In this document: positions 11,301 to 18,854 of the stretch, in pieces
Numbering within the stretch: position 1 is the first letter of the stretch
How the letters are laid out: each line of letters opens with the position of its first letter
From: Astropecten irregularis
Taxonomy: Eukaryota; Echinodermata; Asteroidea; Paxillosida; Astropectinidae
DNA: 64,000 nucleotides
Assembly: GCA_963971285.1 (NCBI GenBank)
Contig: OZ020263.1
Location: 5,952,001-6,016,000, forward strand
Direction: 5' to 3'
Notes under the pieces: generated by a model
Database searches by the model: none
Told to the model about the DNA's origin: nothing
Seen by the model: the letters and a program-made list of their open reading frames with translations, nothing else
Made by a program: the position numbers and the translations under genes

Positions 11301-12141
11301 TGTCAGCTTGAGTAGAGTAGTATCACTGAATGGCCTTGTGATTGAAGGATTTAATGAGAAATATATTTACTGTAATGGTGCTGTGGCTGAAGCTATGAGT
11401 AAAATGTTGCCATACATTGACTTGACCAGTGATACAGGAAGTGATAGTAATATTGTTGAAGACAGACAAACAGAATCTACTAAGACAAACACTACAATAG
11501 GTCTGCATAATATTGAAGGCCTGCGTGCACATTGTATGGATTTGAAAACCAATGAAGTAATGATGTCATGTGATTTTATTTGTCTAACGGAAACATGGAC
11601 AGATGATCAATTTTATGAAGATGTGAATATAACTGATTATAGATGGTATCATCAACCGAGATGTAAATCATACAATGATGCAAGTAATGTCACACAAATG
11701 TTGCGAGATCAGGACCATGGTGGTGTTGCTGTGTGTGGGAAAAAAGATAAAATATTCAGTCGTATATATTTGCCAATCACCAATGTTGAATATATTGCAT
11801 TTCAGATTGCTTCTAATCTGTCAATGGCTGTTGTAGTAGTTTACCGACCACCATCGTATGTAATTTCTGACTTTCTACGTATATTTGAACAGTTGCTGAA
11901 TGAGTTACATAAGATTTCATACAAATGTATAATCATGGGAGATTTTAATCAAGATATTTTCAAATCATCGTCTGTTCAGAAGCTAATGCATGACCATGGT
12001 TATAATCAGTGTGTTAAAGATGCTACAACAGAAAGAGGAACATTGTTGGACCATGTGTATACAAGGAATGTAGCACATATTGAAACATCAGTCATTCCAA
12101 CCTACTACAGCTACCATGAAATTGTCGCAATTAAGTTTTAA
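2344..12141 (+). CDS. Helentron multidomain Rep-helicase-endonuclease polyprotein
   Basis: A single open frame of 3,265 codons. Domains in order: 24-bp repeats encoding NQYEPIML (219-250); PHD-type C4HC3 zinc finger (C511-C560); tegument-protease-like cysteine peptidase (about 775-945; C791, D918, H920); OTU protease (about 1090-1222; GDGNC with D1101 and C1104, H1218); Lys/Arg/Tyr-rich degenerate repeats (about 1250-1530); zinc-finger-like Cys region starting YVCASCHKLLF (about 1545-1700); Helitron Rep with HTH at 2052-2054 and YxxxYxxK at Y2242, Y2246, K2249; PIF1-type SF1 helicase (Walker A GGAGTGKS 2595-2602, DE 2684-2685, GDFYQLPP 2722-2729, R2991); EEP endonuclease (N3056, E3083, GDFN 3199-3202, D3236/H3237, H3258). 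Rep would nick and join DNA strands, the helicase unwind, and the EEP domain cut the target. The first ATG is assigned by frame only. A splice-acceptor-like CAG at 2481-2483 makes M49 (2488) a plausible start, and residues 60-110 are Ser-rich and could be an unspliced intron. Confidence 0.92.
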   Translation: MDELKYILVLKLYNMFKTKPDVCVAVIRDRSKYMRVYLRVCLFCHPQTMKYVKLPYEARRDAMRCLVMEGPSRRCVLPLSVIVLSSHSSSISSPNPYFSICSHSIPTSLCDISFLLGALSGEPSPLGEKFNALKVASPQGSLSTHSEGISAKSDPPACGCTMSCEAYVPWSQQRLRGLAGQTKTDEPVDVAVEKAVAEQAACFTSGKSDTDQNDVMLINQYEPIMLNQYEPIMLNQYEPIMLNQYEPTVSNPCHTVLTKPYGRVMTKPCEATVRKQAKTVSTKCDLSYDFSFVTGTETCVDDGIWNHAYVEAEKMTKWLKKVEHVRRNRLQNFTSRSTYRYRQLIKYLNGMKYCAGGKIVDYVVEEFQWKKNRRSGKVSRKRQRRQSCKDSYNRRRGGKRIEQRMSKDEKTAHGHAQRIVYSQTNSTLKTVLHKQSSRKTKCEREQRRSVCNIKRGGMKRADVLIDQTEHDGISTGKMMTIKSFPKNANDVTCVKDHVSPCDGLFGKANTCWLCDEMIEFVDRKVQCDYCTIWYHVKCMNFMKMEQILCNKSVMWVCMKCGKATYTESLLYDLGIPTDVNVFEMDRHDMEKETFMGRMSADSGIKDSKMKNVSELKTKKCSGRRGQKTSLRKVHVNGVRLNEQTGGYSLRDKKDQTSNDQNKNNKERVESAGMAGRGSRMCTRSQKVGVSKEINSAEKNFLEENAKTDHKVTSQTCGKKYRLRSRKREAESDSTEMSDTKSQPKKVKQKGSCTENQGLSVETSRSTNNERIIQGSFHQGDLRFGINSGKQCVANSLCAVLYSKTKLLKDWSCHDMNVTLQTGNELYSYLSRSSTVNHDFLLVTELPNEINLLNHHFSLRFEDPVCGTLGDEYNLSEFNMVSMNRALEQTLQKHYATFVCFNGNTFVVIAQNRMYYIFDSHSRDQHGFLASEGRSLLKCVTTWQDVHRYCTGLARSMALSNNTQYEITGMNVWLDDEVVQDVASIAHSKVEINESVMEACQSGVKDGDQVPCNEHVYGHVYEGNQNTSLEMGCSNTDDAADDVEVVKVTRHVVYKFVPLKYINKVVLCRKYGLRNVSNPVEDIHAEYEQIERPADMRKIKGDGNCFFRSISYSLSGTEDNHMCLRMAVVNHMLKHKTKFCNILREGFSSVEDYVTRKCLFNSGVWATEVEIMVMAHMLGVNIYIYDDVNKWCMFSNRIVEDSAISLDEGIYLYHKQRIHYDVVLSIDRPSVRQGRNHDKGVLDQCDVNTNKERRQKTSSTSKIHVDKSKKQQGRKRVNKRLQRKLAKEKAEERYWQKKPEEDGIKKKRAYDQRRYTKNADKKKEKLNRKYHNDLEFKEERLNFERLKYRLPEIALRKKRKYRENSEYREGLIDYGKKKYHDDAEFRRKLIESGKKKYLDNDEYRAKLIKSGKKKYLDDAVFKKKLIDSGKRKYRDNIQYRQIVNSKYKEDETYREKVKKRARQRYHEDVAYRNRKINYYHVNTSYKKRLIRNIKRKYHSNAKYRSYFIQAATERYQRKIAQRQQWRRCMENVTKAFKQDISMGPEYVCASCHKLLFRKQVVKCNKKKYKDKSCISEEYLHKCNNQCSPQCVIAASSRSCLWICHTCHRKLLNKRIPAEACVNNLKLINIPEELACLNILEEHLIAIHLPFMKLLALPKGGQHGMRGPVVCVPSNITDTVNILPRTEHSNEMIRVKLKRKLSYKGYYQYQFVNRQHVECALHYLKHNNKWYKDIEINSDWENPIPDDADDEGNVADIKEEVNETNGTSREDEQGSDDEETDDDRLNGLALDTCLQPVDIGQEVLDQYFNDVLCVAPCEGNSPIRILMEHGNEAKCFPVLFPMGQPTFHDKRNVTITLCRYFHNRLMNVDNRFAKSTQYIFYAQYLSEIQKVMSSVSIAMRKGSDKRWSGEKISAREINDTNKLSDILKSDSGYKFLKPIRGTPPYWQATQKDVLAMVRQLGIPTWFCSFSAADMRWPEVINTILRQQGDLRDVKDLDWNEKCTILRSNPVTAARMFDQRFHTFLRDVIMSPAEPIGRVKDYFYRVEFQQRGSPHTHCLFWIDDAPVIGRDRDQDVIRFIDKHISCKLPSKDEDEELHQIISEVQQHSRKHSKSCKKKGTECRFNFPRPPSERTFIAQPKRGPQKSREEDTSECKEAQELLKSVWTAIKNNENERITTYELFASINITQQDFEKANHIMSTRCSVVYKREPQDVWVNLHNPDLIRCWNANMDIQYICDAYACVAYVVSYMSKAEREMGALLSQAQAEAKSGNMNARESMKEIGSVYLHNREVSAQEAVYRVCTLRLKEGSRKVEFVPVGENRIRMSLPLSVIKNKSEDDDDSIWMTSRIDRYLARPRNKRFEGMCLATFCSKYRVIYNNAKQSRTKVYKLKNNLGYIQKRTRTGGAVIRFPRFSMAKSPEKYYHSILQLYLPYRIDIQLKPQQFDTYEQFYLNGSVKLKNMLQSVKYVVERNRTLYEENSESLINAEKMLEKFGPQEDAWAMIAPETEQDRLECQRKPQPQDEDSENEFDIPDLKSKKDNKGKCTIEPHALKVSKHEAMNLMRCLNCKQKQVFYKVRQWCLDKVNGRNPDPFHVFVTGGAGTGKSHLIKCIYYEATRLFERMMENPDDVSVLLTAPTGVAAFNIHGATIHSALSIGTNVTLPYHPLSEEKISTLRCKLRQLQILIIDEISMVDQKLMQYIHGRLRQIKQSRNYNVFGNVSILAVGDFYQLPPVKGKSLYSSGDTGDLWCDNFLKVELTQIMRQKEDKAFAELLNRLRVRKKSEPLLSDDMKLLQSRETGEDWQDAVHIYPCNKQVDEYNTKTVFAKCPDCVCINAKDFQKDAKSGKMMPVKKLFKKGNKAHLPESLWIGVGARVMLIRNIDVADGLVNGVLGTVCEIVTISNEDTPKYITVKFDDDSVGSRLKRQCTGTSNNTDVVNIEMIEENLNNRCVRHQFPLKLAWACTAHKVQGMTMEKAVVSLKCIFSAGQAYVSLSRVVSLNGLVIEGFNEKYIYCNGAVAEAMSKMLPYIDLTSDTGSDSNIVEDRQTESTKTNTTIGLHNIEGLRAHCMDLKTNEVMMSCDFICLTETWTDDQFYEDVNITDYRWYHQPRCKSYNDASNVTQMLRDQDHGGVAVCGKKDKIFSRIYLPITNVEYIAFQIASNLSMAVVVVYRPPSYVISDFLRIFEQLLNELHKISYKCIIMGDFNQDIFKSSSVQKLMHDHGYNQCVKDATTERGTLLDHVYTRNVAHIETSVIPTYYSYHEIVAIKF
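2998..3093 (+). repeat. 24-bp coding tandem repeat (NQYEPIML)
   Basis: Four 24-bp units in frame in the N-terminal part of the Helentron ORF, the first three nearly identical and the fourth diverging at its end. Each encodes the octapeptide NQYEPIML or a variant. The low divergence suggests recent expansion. The section lies before the PHD finger and outside every recognised domain. Confidence 0.9.
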
Positions 12142-12833
12142 TATTTTTACACTGGCGTTTAAATGATCACAGTATTGAAATCAATGTGTGACGTGTATTT
12201 ACAAATATTTGAAAGTACTTGCTCGTAGTGAAAATGTACATGAACATATTGAGGTTACAATTGCAGTGATATACGTTCAGGAAAACACTCACTCAGTCAG
12301 AACAGTTGCAGTCAGTCATACAATATAGAATCAGTTAAACGGTTATACAATCAGTTATGAAAGCAGAATTGGTTAATAAGGAAAACAGTAACAATTGATA
12401 TTGCAAAACAGTTTGAATCATTTGTGCAAAATAGTAAGAATGAGTTAGGCAAAACAGTTAGAATCTTCAGTTGGGCAAAACAATTGAACTCATCAGTGAG
12501 AAAACCACTTTCAGAGTCTTAATAAGGAATTAACATTGTGAATCTTTGATACTTATATGATAACAAATTTCTCTTGTATATTGGACAGTTTTAGTCAGAG
12601 AAAAGAAGTAAGATTTTTGTAGAATTTCAGAAGAGACAGTGTTGAGTGTTCACTTAAAATTTACAAAAAAATTCCACAAACTTCCTCTATTATTTGGATC
12701 CATGTTTATGACAAATTTATTTTGCTGATTTAGTTTTACGACAAGATGGCTCTACAAAGATGTATTAAACTCTGTTGATTGTGGAATAAACTGATTTCAT
12801 TGGATTTATCTATTTTGTTATAAATGCAGTTGC
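12142..12833. other. Helentron 3' flank, putative UTR
   Basis: Follows the TAA stop directly. It contains many short CAGTT/CAGTC motifs (about 12295-12500) and an AATAAA at 12785-12790 that would suit the Helentron transcript. No ORF of note. The satellite starts about 44 bp after the AATAAA. Confidence 0.5.
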
Positions 12834-15050
12834 ATGACCATGAGTCATCTGGACTATGCATTGAAGTTGCTGCACTCTCTACTGAGTGTGGCTTATCATC
12901 GGTCATCCAATTCATCAGGAGATGACCGCCATCAGTCATCAGGACTATGCATTGCAGTTGCTGCACTCCCTACTGAGTGTGGCTAATCAACGGTCATCTA
13001 CTTCATCAGGAGATGACCGCCATCAGTCATCTGGACTATGCATTGCAGTTGCTGCACTCTCTACTGAGTGTGGCTTATCATCGGTCATCCAATTCATCAG
13101 GAGATGACCGCCATCATTCATCTGGACTATGCATTGCAGTTGCTACACTCTCTACTGAGTGTGGCTTATCATCGGTCATCCATTTCATCAGGAGATGACC
13201 ACCATCAGTCATCAGGACTATGCATTGCAGTTGCTACACTCTCTACTGAGTGTGGCTCATCACTGGTCATACACTTCATCAGGAGATGACCACCATCAGT
13301 CATCTGGACTATGCATTGCAGTTGCTGCACTCTCTACTGAGTGTTGCTTATCATCGGTCATCCAATTCATCAGGAGATGACCGCCATCATTCATCTGGAC
13401 TATGCATTGCAGTTGCTACACTCTCTACTGAGTGTGGCTTATCATCGGTCATCCATTTCATCAGGAGATGACCACCATCAGTCATCAGGACTATGCATTG
13501 CAGTTGCTGCACTCTTTACTGAGTGTGGCTTATCATCGGTCATCCAATTCATCAGGAGATGACCGCCATCATTCATCTGGACTATGCATTGCAGTTGCTA
13601 CACTCTCTACTGAGTGTGGCTTATCATCGGTCATCCATTTCATCAGGAGATGACCACCATCAGTCATCAGGACTATGCATTGCAGTTGCTACACTCTCTA
13701 CTGAGTGTGGCTTATCATCGGTCATCCATTTCATCAGGAGATGACCACCATCAGTCATCAAGACTATGCATTGCAGTTGTTGCACTCCCTACTGAGTGTG
13801 GCTTATCACCGGTCATCCAATTCATCAGGAGATGACCACCATCAGTCATCTGGACTATGCATTGCAGTTGCTGCACTCTCTACTGAGTGTAGCTCATCAC
13901 CGGTCATCCAATTCATCAGGAGATGACCGCCATCAGTCATCTGGACTATGCATTGCAGTTGCTGCACTCTCTACTGAGTATGGCTCATCATCGGTCATCT
14001 ACTTCATCAGGATATGACCACCATCAGTCATCTGGAGTATGCATTGCAGTTGCTACACTCACTACTGAGTGTGGCTAATCACCTGTCATCCAATTCATCG
14101 GGAGATGACGACCATCAGTCATCTGGACTATGCATTGCAGTTGCTGCACTCCGTACTGGGTGTGGCTCATCATCGGTCATCCCATTCATCGGGAGATGAC
14201 CGCCATCAGTCATCTGGACTATGCATTGCAGTTGCTGCACTCCGTACTGGGTGTGGCTCATCATCGGTCATCCGATTCATCGGGAGATGACCGCCATCAG
14301 TCATCTGGACTATGCATTGCAAATGCTGCACTGCACTCCGTACTGGGCGTGGCTCATCATCGGTCATCCGATTCATCAGGAGATGACCACCATCAGTCAT
14401 CTGAACTATGCATTGCAGTTGCTGCACTCACTACTGAGTGTGGCTCATCACCGGTCATCCAATTCATCAGGAGATGACCGCCATCAGTCATCTGGACTAT
14501 GCATTGCAGTTGCTGCACTCTCTACTGAGTGTGGCTCATCACCGGTCATCCAATTCATCAGGTGGTGACCACCATCTGTCATCTGGACTATGCATTGCAG
14601 TTGCTGCACTTTGTACTGAGTGTGGCTAATCACCGGTCATCCACTTCATCAGAAGATGACCGCCATCAGTCATCTGGACTATGCATTGCAGTTGCTGCAC
14701 TCTCTACTGAGTATGGCTCATCATCGGTCATCTACTTCATCAGGATATGACCATCATCAGTCATCTGGAGTATGCATTGCAGTTGCTGCACTGTCTACTG
14801 AGTGTGGCTTATCACCGGTCATCCAATTCATCAGGAGATGACCACCATCAGGTCATCACCAGTCATCCACTTCATCAGGTGGTGACCACCATCTGTCATC
14901 TGGATGATGCATTGCAGTTGCTGCACTTTGTACTGAGTGTGGCTAATCACCGGTCATCCACTTCATCAGAAGATGACCGCCATCAGTCATCTGGACTATG
15001 CATTGCAGTTGCTGCACTCTCTACTGAGTGTGGCTCATCACTGGTCATCT
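12834..15050. repeat. 91-bp satellite array, about 24 copies
   Basis: The period is 91 bp, seen as GTGTGGCT recurring at 12886, 12977, 13068 and onward to 15028. There are about 24 units, with a 5-bp gain near 14330 and a partial unit of about 44 bp at 14831-14876. Each unit carries inverted repeats: GGTCATC...GATGACC around a 13-nt loop, CACTC...GAGTG around a 6-nt loop, and GCAG-TTG-CTGC. Variants alternate in places (CCGCCATCATTC units recur 182 bp apart at about 13386 and 13568), so higher-order units exist. Because 91 is not a multiple of 3, staggered 73-codon ORFs appear on the plus strand; these are by-products. Position next to the Helentron suggests a link, but this is unproved. Confidence 0.95.
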
Positions 15051-16054
15051 ATATATATCTATATCCATGTACACTGTATATCTACTTGACAGCTAAGCCC
15101 AAGAACATATCACACATCAATTACTTGACATCCCTGGCAGGGCTGACAGTGAGCCAACAATGGTGTTTTGTAATTCCTCATTAAGAAAATATGGTATACA
15201 TACCAGTACATGTTACAGCAGTTCCTACATGTATGTTAATGAAGTGTTTGATTTAGGAATAACAATATGGAAATTAGGCTTGCCCTTCACCGACGTGGAT
15301 GAGCACTGTATACCCGGTGCTGGTGAGAGCATGTGAAAAAAAAAACATTATGATGTGTTTAAGTGATTAATAGCGTCCATAAATATTGAGACCTGGGGTC
15401 CATTTCACCGAAGTCTTCGTAACTTAGTATCAATCGTAGGGCTTTTGATGCATTGCAGCCATACGTGGGATAGGCCCCTACGATGGATTATCCTGCGTAA
15501 CTCGAGTTACGATCGATCGCAGGGCTTCGTGTTTAAATATGAATTTAAATTGAAAATTGTTGTATGATGTGTACCTCGTTCCAAGTAATTTTGCAATCTT
15601 AAACACTTCATAAATATGTTCATAAGTTTGTTTTAAAGTTGCTTGTAAAAAAACCTTTCACTGTACCAATTTTAATAAACAAAGGATGTTTATTTTAATG
15701 AAGAGCAGAAGCAGAATTGATGACTAAATAACATGACCCTGTTATATTTGTCTTGGTACTAAACAATCTTTTTGCAAGTAATTAATTCTTTATTGTAACG
15801 TTTTAAAATCGTTAATATATTAATTAATAATAACAGTTTAAATACAATATTTACATAATGTACTGCCTAGCAGTAACTTAATGTTCTTTTGGACTCTACA
15901 TTGATTAGAATAAAAAGTTTAATGAAAATATAATGAGAAATCTGCCTTCAATCATTCAAAACACTTTTTAATTACATGTAATATTATTATTCATGGTTTA
16001 TTAAAAACATTTTCCATCGCAGCTAAAGGCTGAATTGTGGAAATAATACATTTA
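15051..16054. other. Region with repeat fragments only
   Basis: Holds a SINE A tail fragment (15258-15352) and, at about 15394-15535, a short piece starting GGGGTCCATTTCACCGAAG that resembles the end of the GGGCCCAATTTCAT-type MITEs in this window. The rest (15540-16054) is AT-rich with no ORF or recognised element. Confidence 0.4.
15258..15352 (-). repeat. SINE A, 3' tail fragment
   Basis: Matches the body and tail of the tRNA-derived SINE at 16055-16262, including TTAGGCTTGCCCTTCACC on the plus strand and the A-run, but lacks the tRNA head. The octamer ATGCAAAT is altered here to ATGGAAAT. Confidence 0.75.
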
Positions 16055-16262
16055 TAAGTCATGAATATTAAATGCTTTTGGTCGGGAAATAGATAATATG
16101 CAAATTAGGCTTGCCCTTCACCAACATGGATGAGCACTGTATACTCAGTGCTTGTGAGAGCACGTGAAAAAAAATCACATGCAGTCTCAGGTGGGATTCG
16201 AACCCACGACCTCCTGCTTACTAGTGCAGATGCCATACCGCTAGGCCACCGAGCTAGCTGCC
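16055..16262 (-). repeat. SINE A, tRNA-derived, with tRNA-like head
   Basis: On the minus strand the head (16254-16185) has a box A-like GTGGCCTAGCGG and box B GGTTCGAATCC, with a perfect 5-bp T stem GTGGG/CCCAC. It is followed by a body with a T-run, CACTGAGTATACAGTG, and a tail GGGCAAGCCTAATTTGCATA. Known: tRNA-derived SINEs are transcribed by Pol III from these boxes and mobilised by LINEs. The acceptor stem pairs poorly, so this is not a tRNA gene. Confidence 0.85.
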
Positions 16263-16310
16263 AGGGATCAGTGGAGTGAATCAAATCCAATATGGTGGCG
16301 GGTACCGCAG

Positions 16311-16383
16311 TAAATCGTGAATATTAAATGATTTTGGTCGGGAAATAGATAATATGCAAATTAGGCTTGCCCTTCACCGACGT
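16311..16383 (-). repeat. SINE A, tail fragment next to the full copy
   Basis: Repeats the sequence at about 16060-16130, including TTTTGGTCGGGAAATAGAT and GCAAATTAGGCTTGCCC, in direct orientation. Two SINE A tails therefore flank the tRNA-like head. This fits tandem insertion of one copy into or next to another. Confidence 0.75.
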
Positions 16384-17219
16384 TTATAAGGTTAACATAA
16401 AAGTTATACATAAAAAGGAGCTGAAACAATTATTTTTGTTAATACAATTCCGCCTTTACATAAAACTATCCAACATGTGTTTTGGTTTTGGAATATGAAA
16501 ATTATGATTTCCAAGATTATACATGCATACTATATGTAGGCCTAACATAAAGCCAAGCAACAAGACACCAAGCCAGGGGATTCCCCACACCAACCAGTAA
16601 CTCTCGGACAGCCACTTGAAAATTTTTTGTAACGAATACATAAACACATTCGCGGGTTTCAGCATGTAATTTTGTACAATATATTTTTATTCGCATGTGT
16701 CATCAATTTGCCTTATGATATGAATAATTTATGGAACACACTGATGAGGGGATGGATTATCGGGATGAATATTTATAACTGCAGCAGGGCGGACCATTAG
16801 GCAACAAAATGATTCCAATCAGTCGTTTGCAACTACTACACGGGGATAAGAATGAACCGCTGCCAAGCGCGTTCTCAAAGAGTGTGTGACCAACAGAGGG
16901 CGCCATGAATTATATTTGGCGTGTTTTGTTCGACAAACTAGGCTAATCAAATGTAATAACATTATGATAACACAACAACATAACTAGACCTGCGTTGTAC
17001 CGAGAAATAGCCTATCGGCGGTATCTTAATACTGTAATTGTCGAAAACTATCGGGGCCGTCGTCACTCGTCCATCAATACACCCATACAGATAAATACAC
17101 ACGGCCATGAGAAACACAAAAATGGCAGCTAGGCCAGTAGCGTGTACGGTTGTGTGCTTATGGGCGGTGGAAACAGCAAAACGATTGATGTTTTAGCCGG
17201 TCATGCTCCGTTCACGTGT
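16384..17219. other. No recognised gene
   Basis: A 69-codon minus-strand ORF at 16456-16665 has no recognisable motif. No repeat shared with the rest of the window was noticed. Confidence 0.35.
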
Positions 17220-17960
17220 ACTCATTTGACCCACTTCTGCAAAATTAATTATAAAAAAATATCAATAAAAAATCAGTCGTTGACGTCATCGTGACGTCGC
17301 TTCACATTAGGGATACTATAAACATTTCCTACCAACCCACCAAGTTTCATTACAATCGGATATTCGCTTATAGGTGTTTCTGGGGAAAAAGGGCAAAATT
17401 AATTATTCAAAAATCAATAAAAAATCGATTGATGACGTCATCGTGACGTCACTTCAGATTTGGGATACTAGTACCATTCCCTACCTACCGACCAAGTTTC
17501 ATCACCATCGGATATTCCCTTATATGTGAATATGAAAATCGGCTTTTTGATGACGTCATCATGACGTCACCACTTTTTGGTATTTTATGGCACATGCCTT
17601 AAGCCTAACAAACATTTTACCGAAAGAATTTCGAAAATACGATTTGTCGTTCATGAGATATAAAGAAAAGGTCCAAAAATTGAATAATTCGTATAAAATC
17701 GCACGATGACGTCATCAACACGTGACTGCAATTTTTGTCTATAACACGTCCCCATATACTTACATACCAAGTTTGAGTTGCATCGGACTTGCCGTTCCGG
17801 AGTTAAAGAGCCCTAAAATTTGCACATTTATGATTACGTAACTGTGCACGTGATGACGTCACGATGACGTACATACGCGGGACACTATTCGGGGTGCTGG
17901 TCTAACTATGTGCCAAGTATGAAGTTAATCGGAATTGGCATAATGGTAGAAGTGACTTGT
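17220..17960. repeat. Repeat with paired TGACGTCA palindromes
   Basis: Contains perfect TGACGTCA at 17281, 17433, 17444, 17551, 17562, 17707 and 17854, with near-matches at 17292 (TGACGTCG) and 17865 (TGACGTAC). Four pairs are 11 bp apart. The sections around 17281 and 17433 are diverged copies about 153 bp apart, each followed by a segment resembling CCAAGTTTCATCACCATCGG. TGACGTCA is the consensus of CREB/ATF-type bZIP sites. The part at 17586-17650 recurs at bases 1-60, so this is a dispersed repeat. Its class is unknown. Confidence 0.75.
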
Positions 17961-17987
17961 AGAAAATCCCTGTGTTAAGTCTATGGG

Positions 17988-18038
17988 AAAAAAGTGGAAA
18001 AAGAAAAAAAAAAAAAAAGAAAGAAAAAAAAAATAACG
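17988..18038. repeat. Purine-rich low-complexity tract
   Basis: A/G-only run, mostly A with scattered G. The overlapping Lys-rich ORF at 17994-18206 is an artefact of it. Confidence 0.9.
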
Positions 18039-18067
18039 AAAACAAAAGCTGTTCCGCTGCATGCGAA

Positions 18068-18312
18068 ACAGCTAATAAATTCATTCGATTCAATACGTCC
18101 AGACATTAACCAGCAACGTGTGCAGGGCTGCATCCGACCGTCTCAACACAGACGGCCTTCCAGCTGGAATACGCTGCTATCAGGTCTCAGTCTTGTACGG
18201 ACTTGACTCCAATCAATACCAGGATCTTAGCGTGATTTGGCAGAGTGCTGAACGGCAGCACTAAGCTAGCTCTTGGTCGATGACCGCTTTCCCTGAAGTC
18301 CGTCATTCCCCG
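18068..18312. repeat. Repeat C, copy 1 (hairpin-bearing)
   Basis: Shares a series of blocks in the same order with 19347-19526: ATTCAATACGT, CAGACATTAACCAGCA, GACGGCCTTCCAGC, GCTGAACGGCAGCACTAAGC and CCCTGAAGTCCGTCATTCC. Inverted repeat CCGTCT...AGACGG is seen here. Class not recognised. Confidence 0.75.
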
Positions 18313-18495
18313 TATTTTGCGCATAGCGTTTTGGGGAAATTCAGCAATTGAATATTGGTATAAATATAATACCTGATTTAGGGTGATTATTTTTTCATCT
18401 TAATCATGATGATTCGTAGTTCGTTGGTTCTTCCAATTCAATAGAACGTGGTCTGGAGGAAATGATTTTCCAAAGCGTTTAAAGGTTATATTTAA

Positions 18496-18854
18496 AGGTT
18501 ATATCATACATTGATTTTTTGTCAAAGAAATACAGATTCATGGGCAAAAATATCAAGGCCGATACAGTAATAGTCATCTGTGAACATTTCCGTCCCATAC
18601 GGTGCCCACTTTTTGAGAAAACAGTGAAAACGGCAACAGTATTTCTTAAGTATTTTCTCTTGTATTGTTGATCTTTTAAAAGATCAAAAAGATTTTCGGT
18701 CGTTGTTTTACTAGTTTCTGGATAAATGCACCATTTCAGGCGGAAACATTTTAACGGTATAGGTTTCTACCATCACCATCTTCATACCCTGTAAGTTATA
18801 CGTAAACCTGTGAACAGTTCTGTTTTGGTGTCTTACCAAAGTATGATACTACGT
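18496..18854 (+). mobile_element. TTAA-flanked MITE (family T), copy 1
   Basis: Flanked by TTAA at 18492-18495 and 18855-18858. The ends are inverted repeats of the family type AGGTAGTATCATACTTTGG, slightly diverged here. The centre has the perfect palindrome TTGATCTTTTAAAAGATCAA (18668-18687). No coding capacity, so it is a non-autonomous element. TTAA target sites are typical of piggyBac-type transposons; assignment to that superfamily is inference. Confidence 0.8.

Larger units (their letters stand above)
2344..12790 (+). mobile_element. Autonomous Helentron (Helitron2-type) rolling-circle transposon
   Basis: The interval covers the giant Rep-helicase ORF plus 3' sequence to an AATAAA at 12785-12790. 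Seen: HUH-type Rep motifs, a PIF1-type helicase and a C-terminal EEP endonuclease in one ORF. Known: the Rep-helicase plus C-terminal endonuclease arrangement defines Helentrons within the Helitrons. The true ends were not identified, because these elements lack simple terminal inverted repeats. A 91-bp satellite begins 44 bases after the AATAAA and may belong to the element. The ORF has no internal stop or frameshift, which suggests recent activity. Confidence 0.85.

Noticed and set aside
12834..15050. CRISPR-like array
   Set aside because: Units are contiguous 91-bp tandem copies with no unique spacers, and the genome is eukaryotic.
12886..15184. About 25 overlapping 73-115 codon ORFs that look like a protein family
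   Set aside because: They are staggered by 91 bp, the satellite period, and change frame each unit. They are a by-product of a stop-poor repeat, not genes.
16105..16290. 61-codon minus ORF with SRRSWVRIPPE
   Set aside because: This peptide is the standard chance translation of a tRNA-like box B region, here from SINE A.
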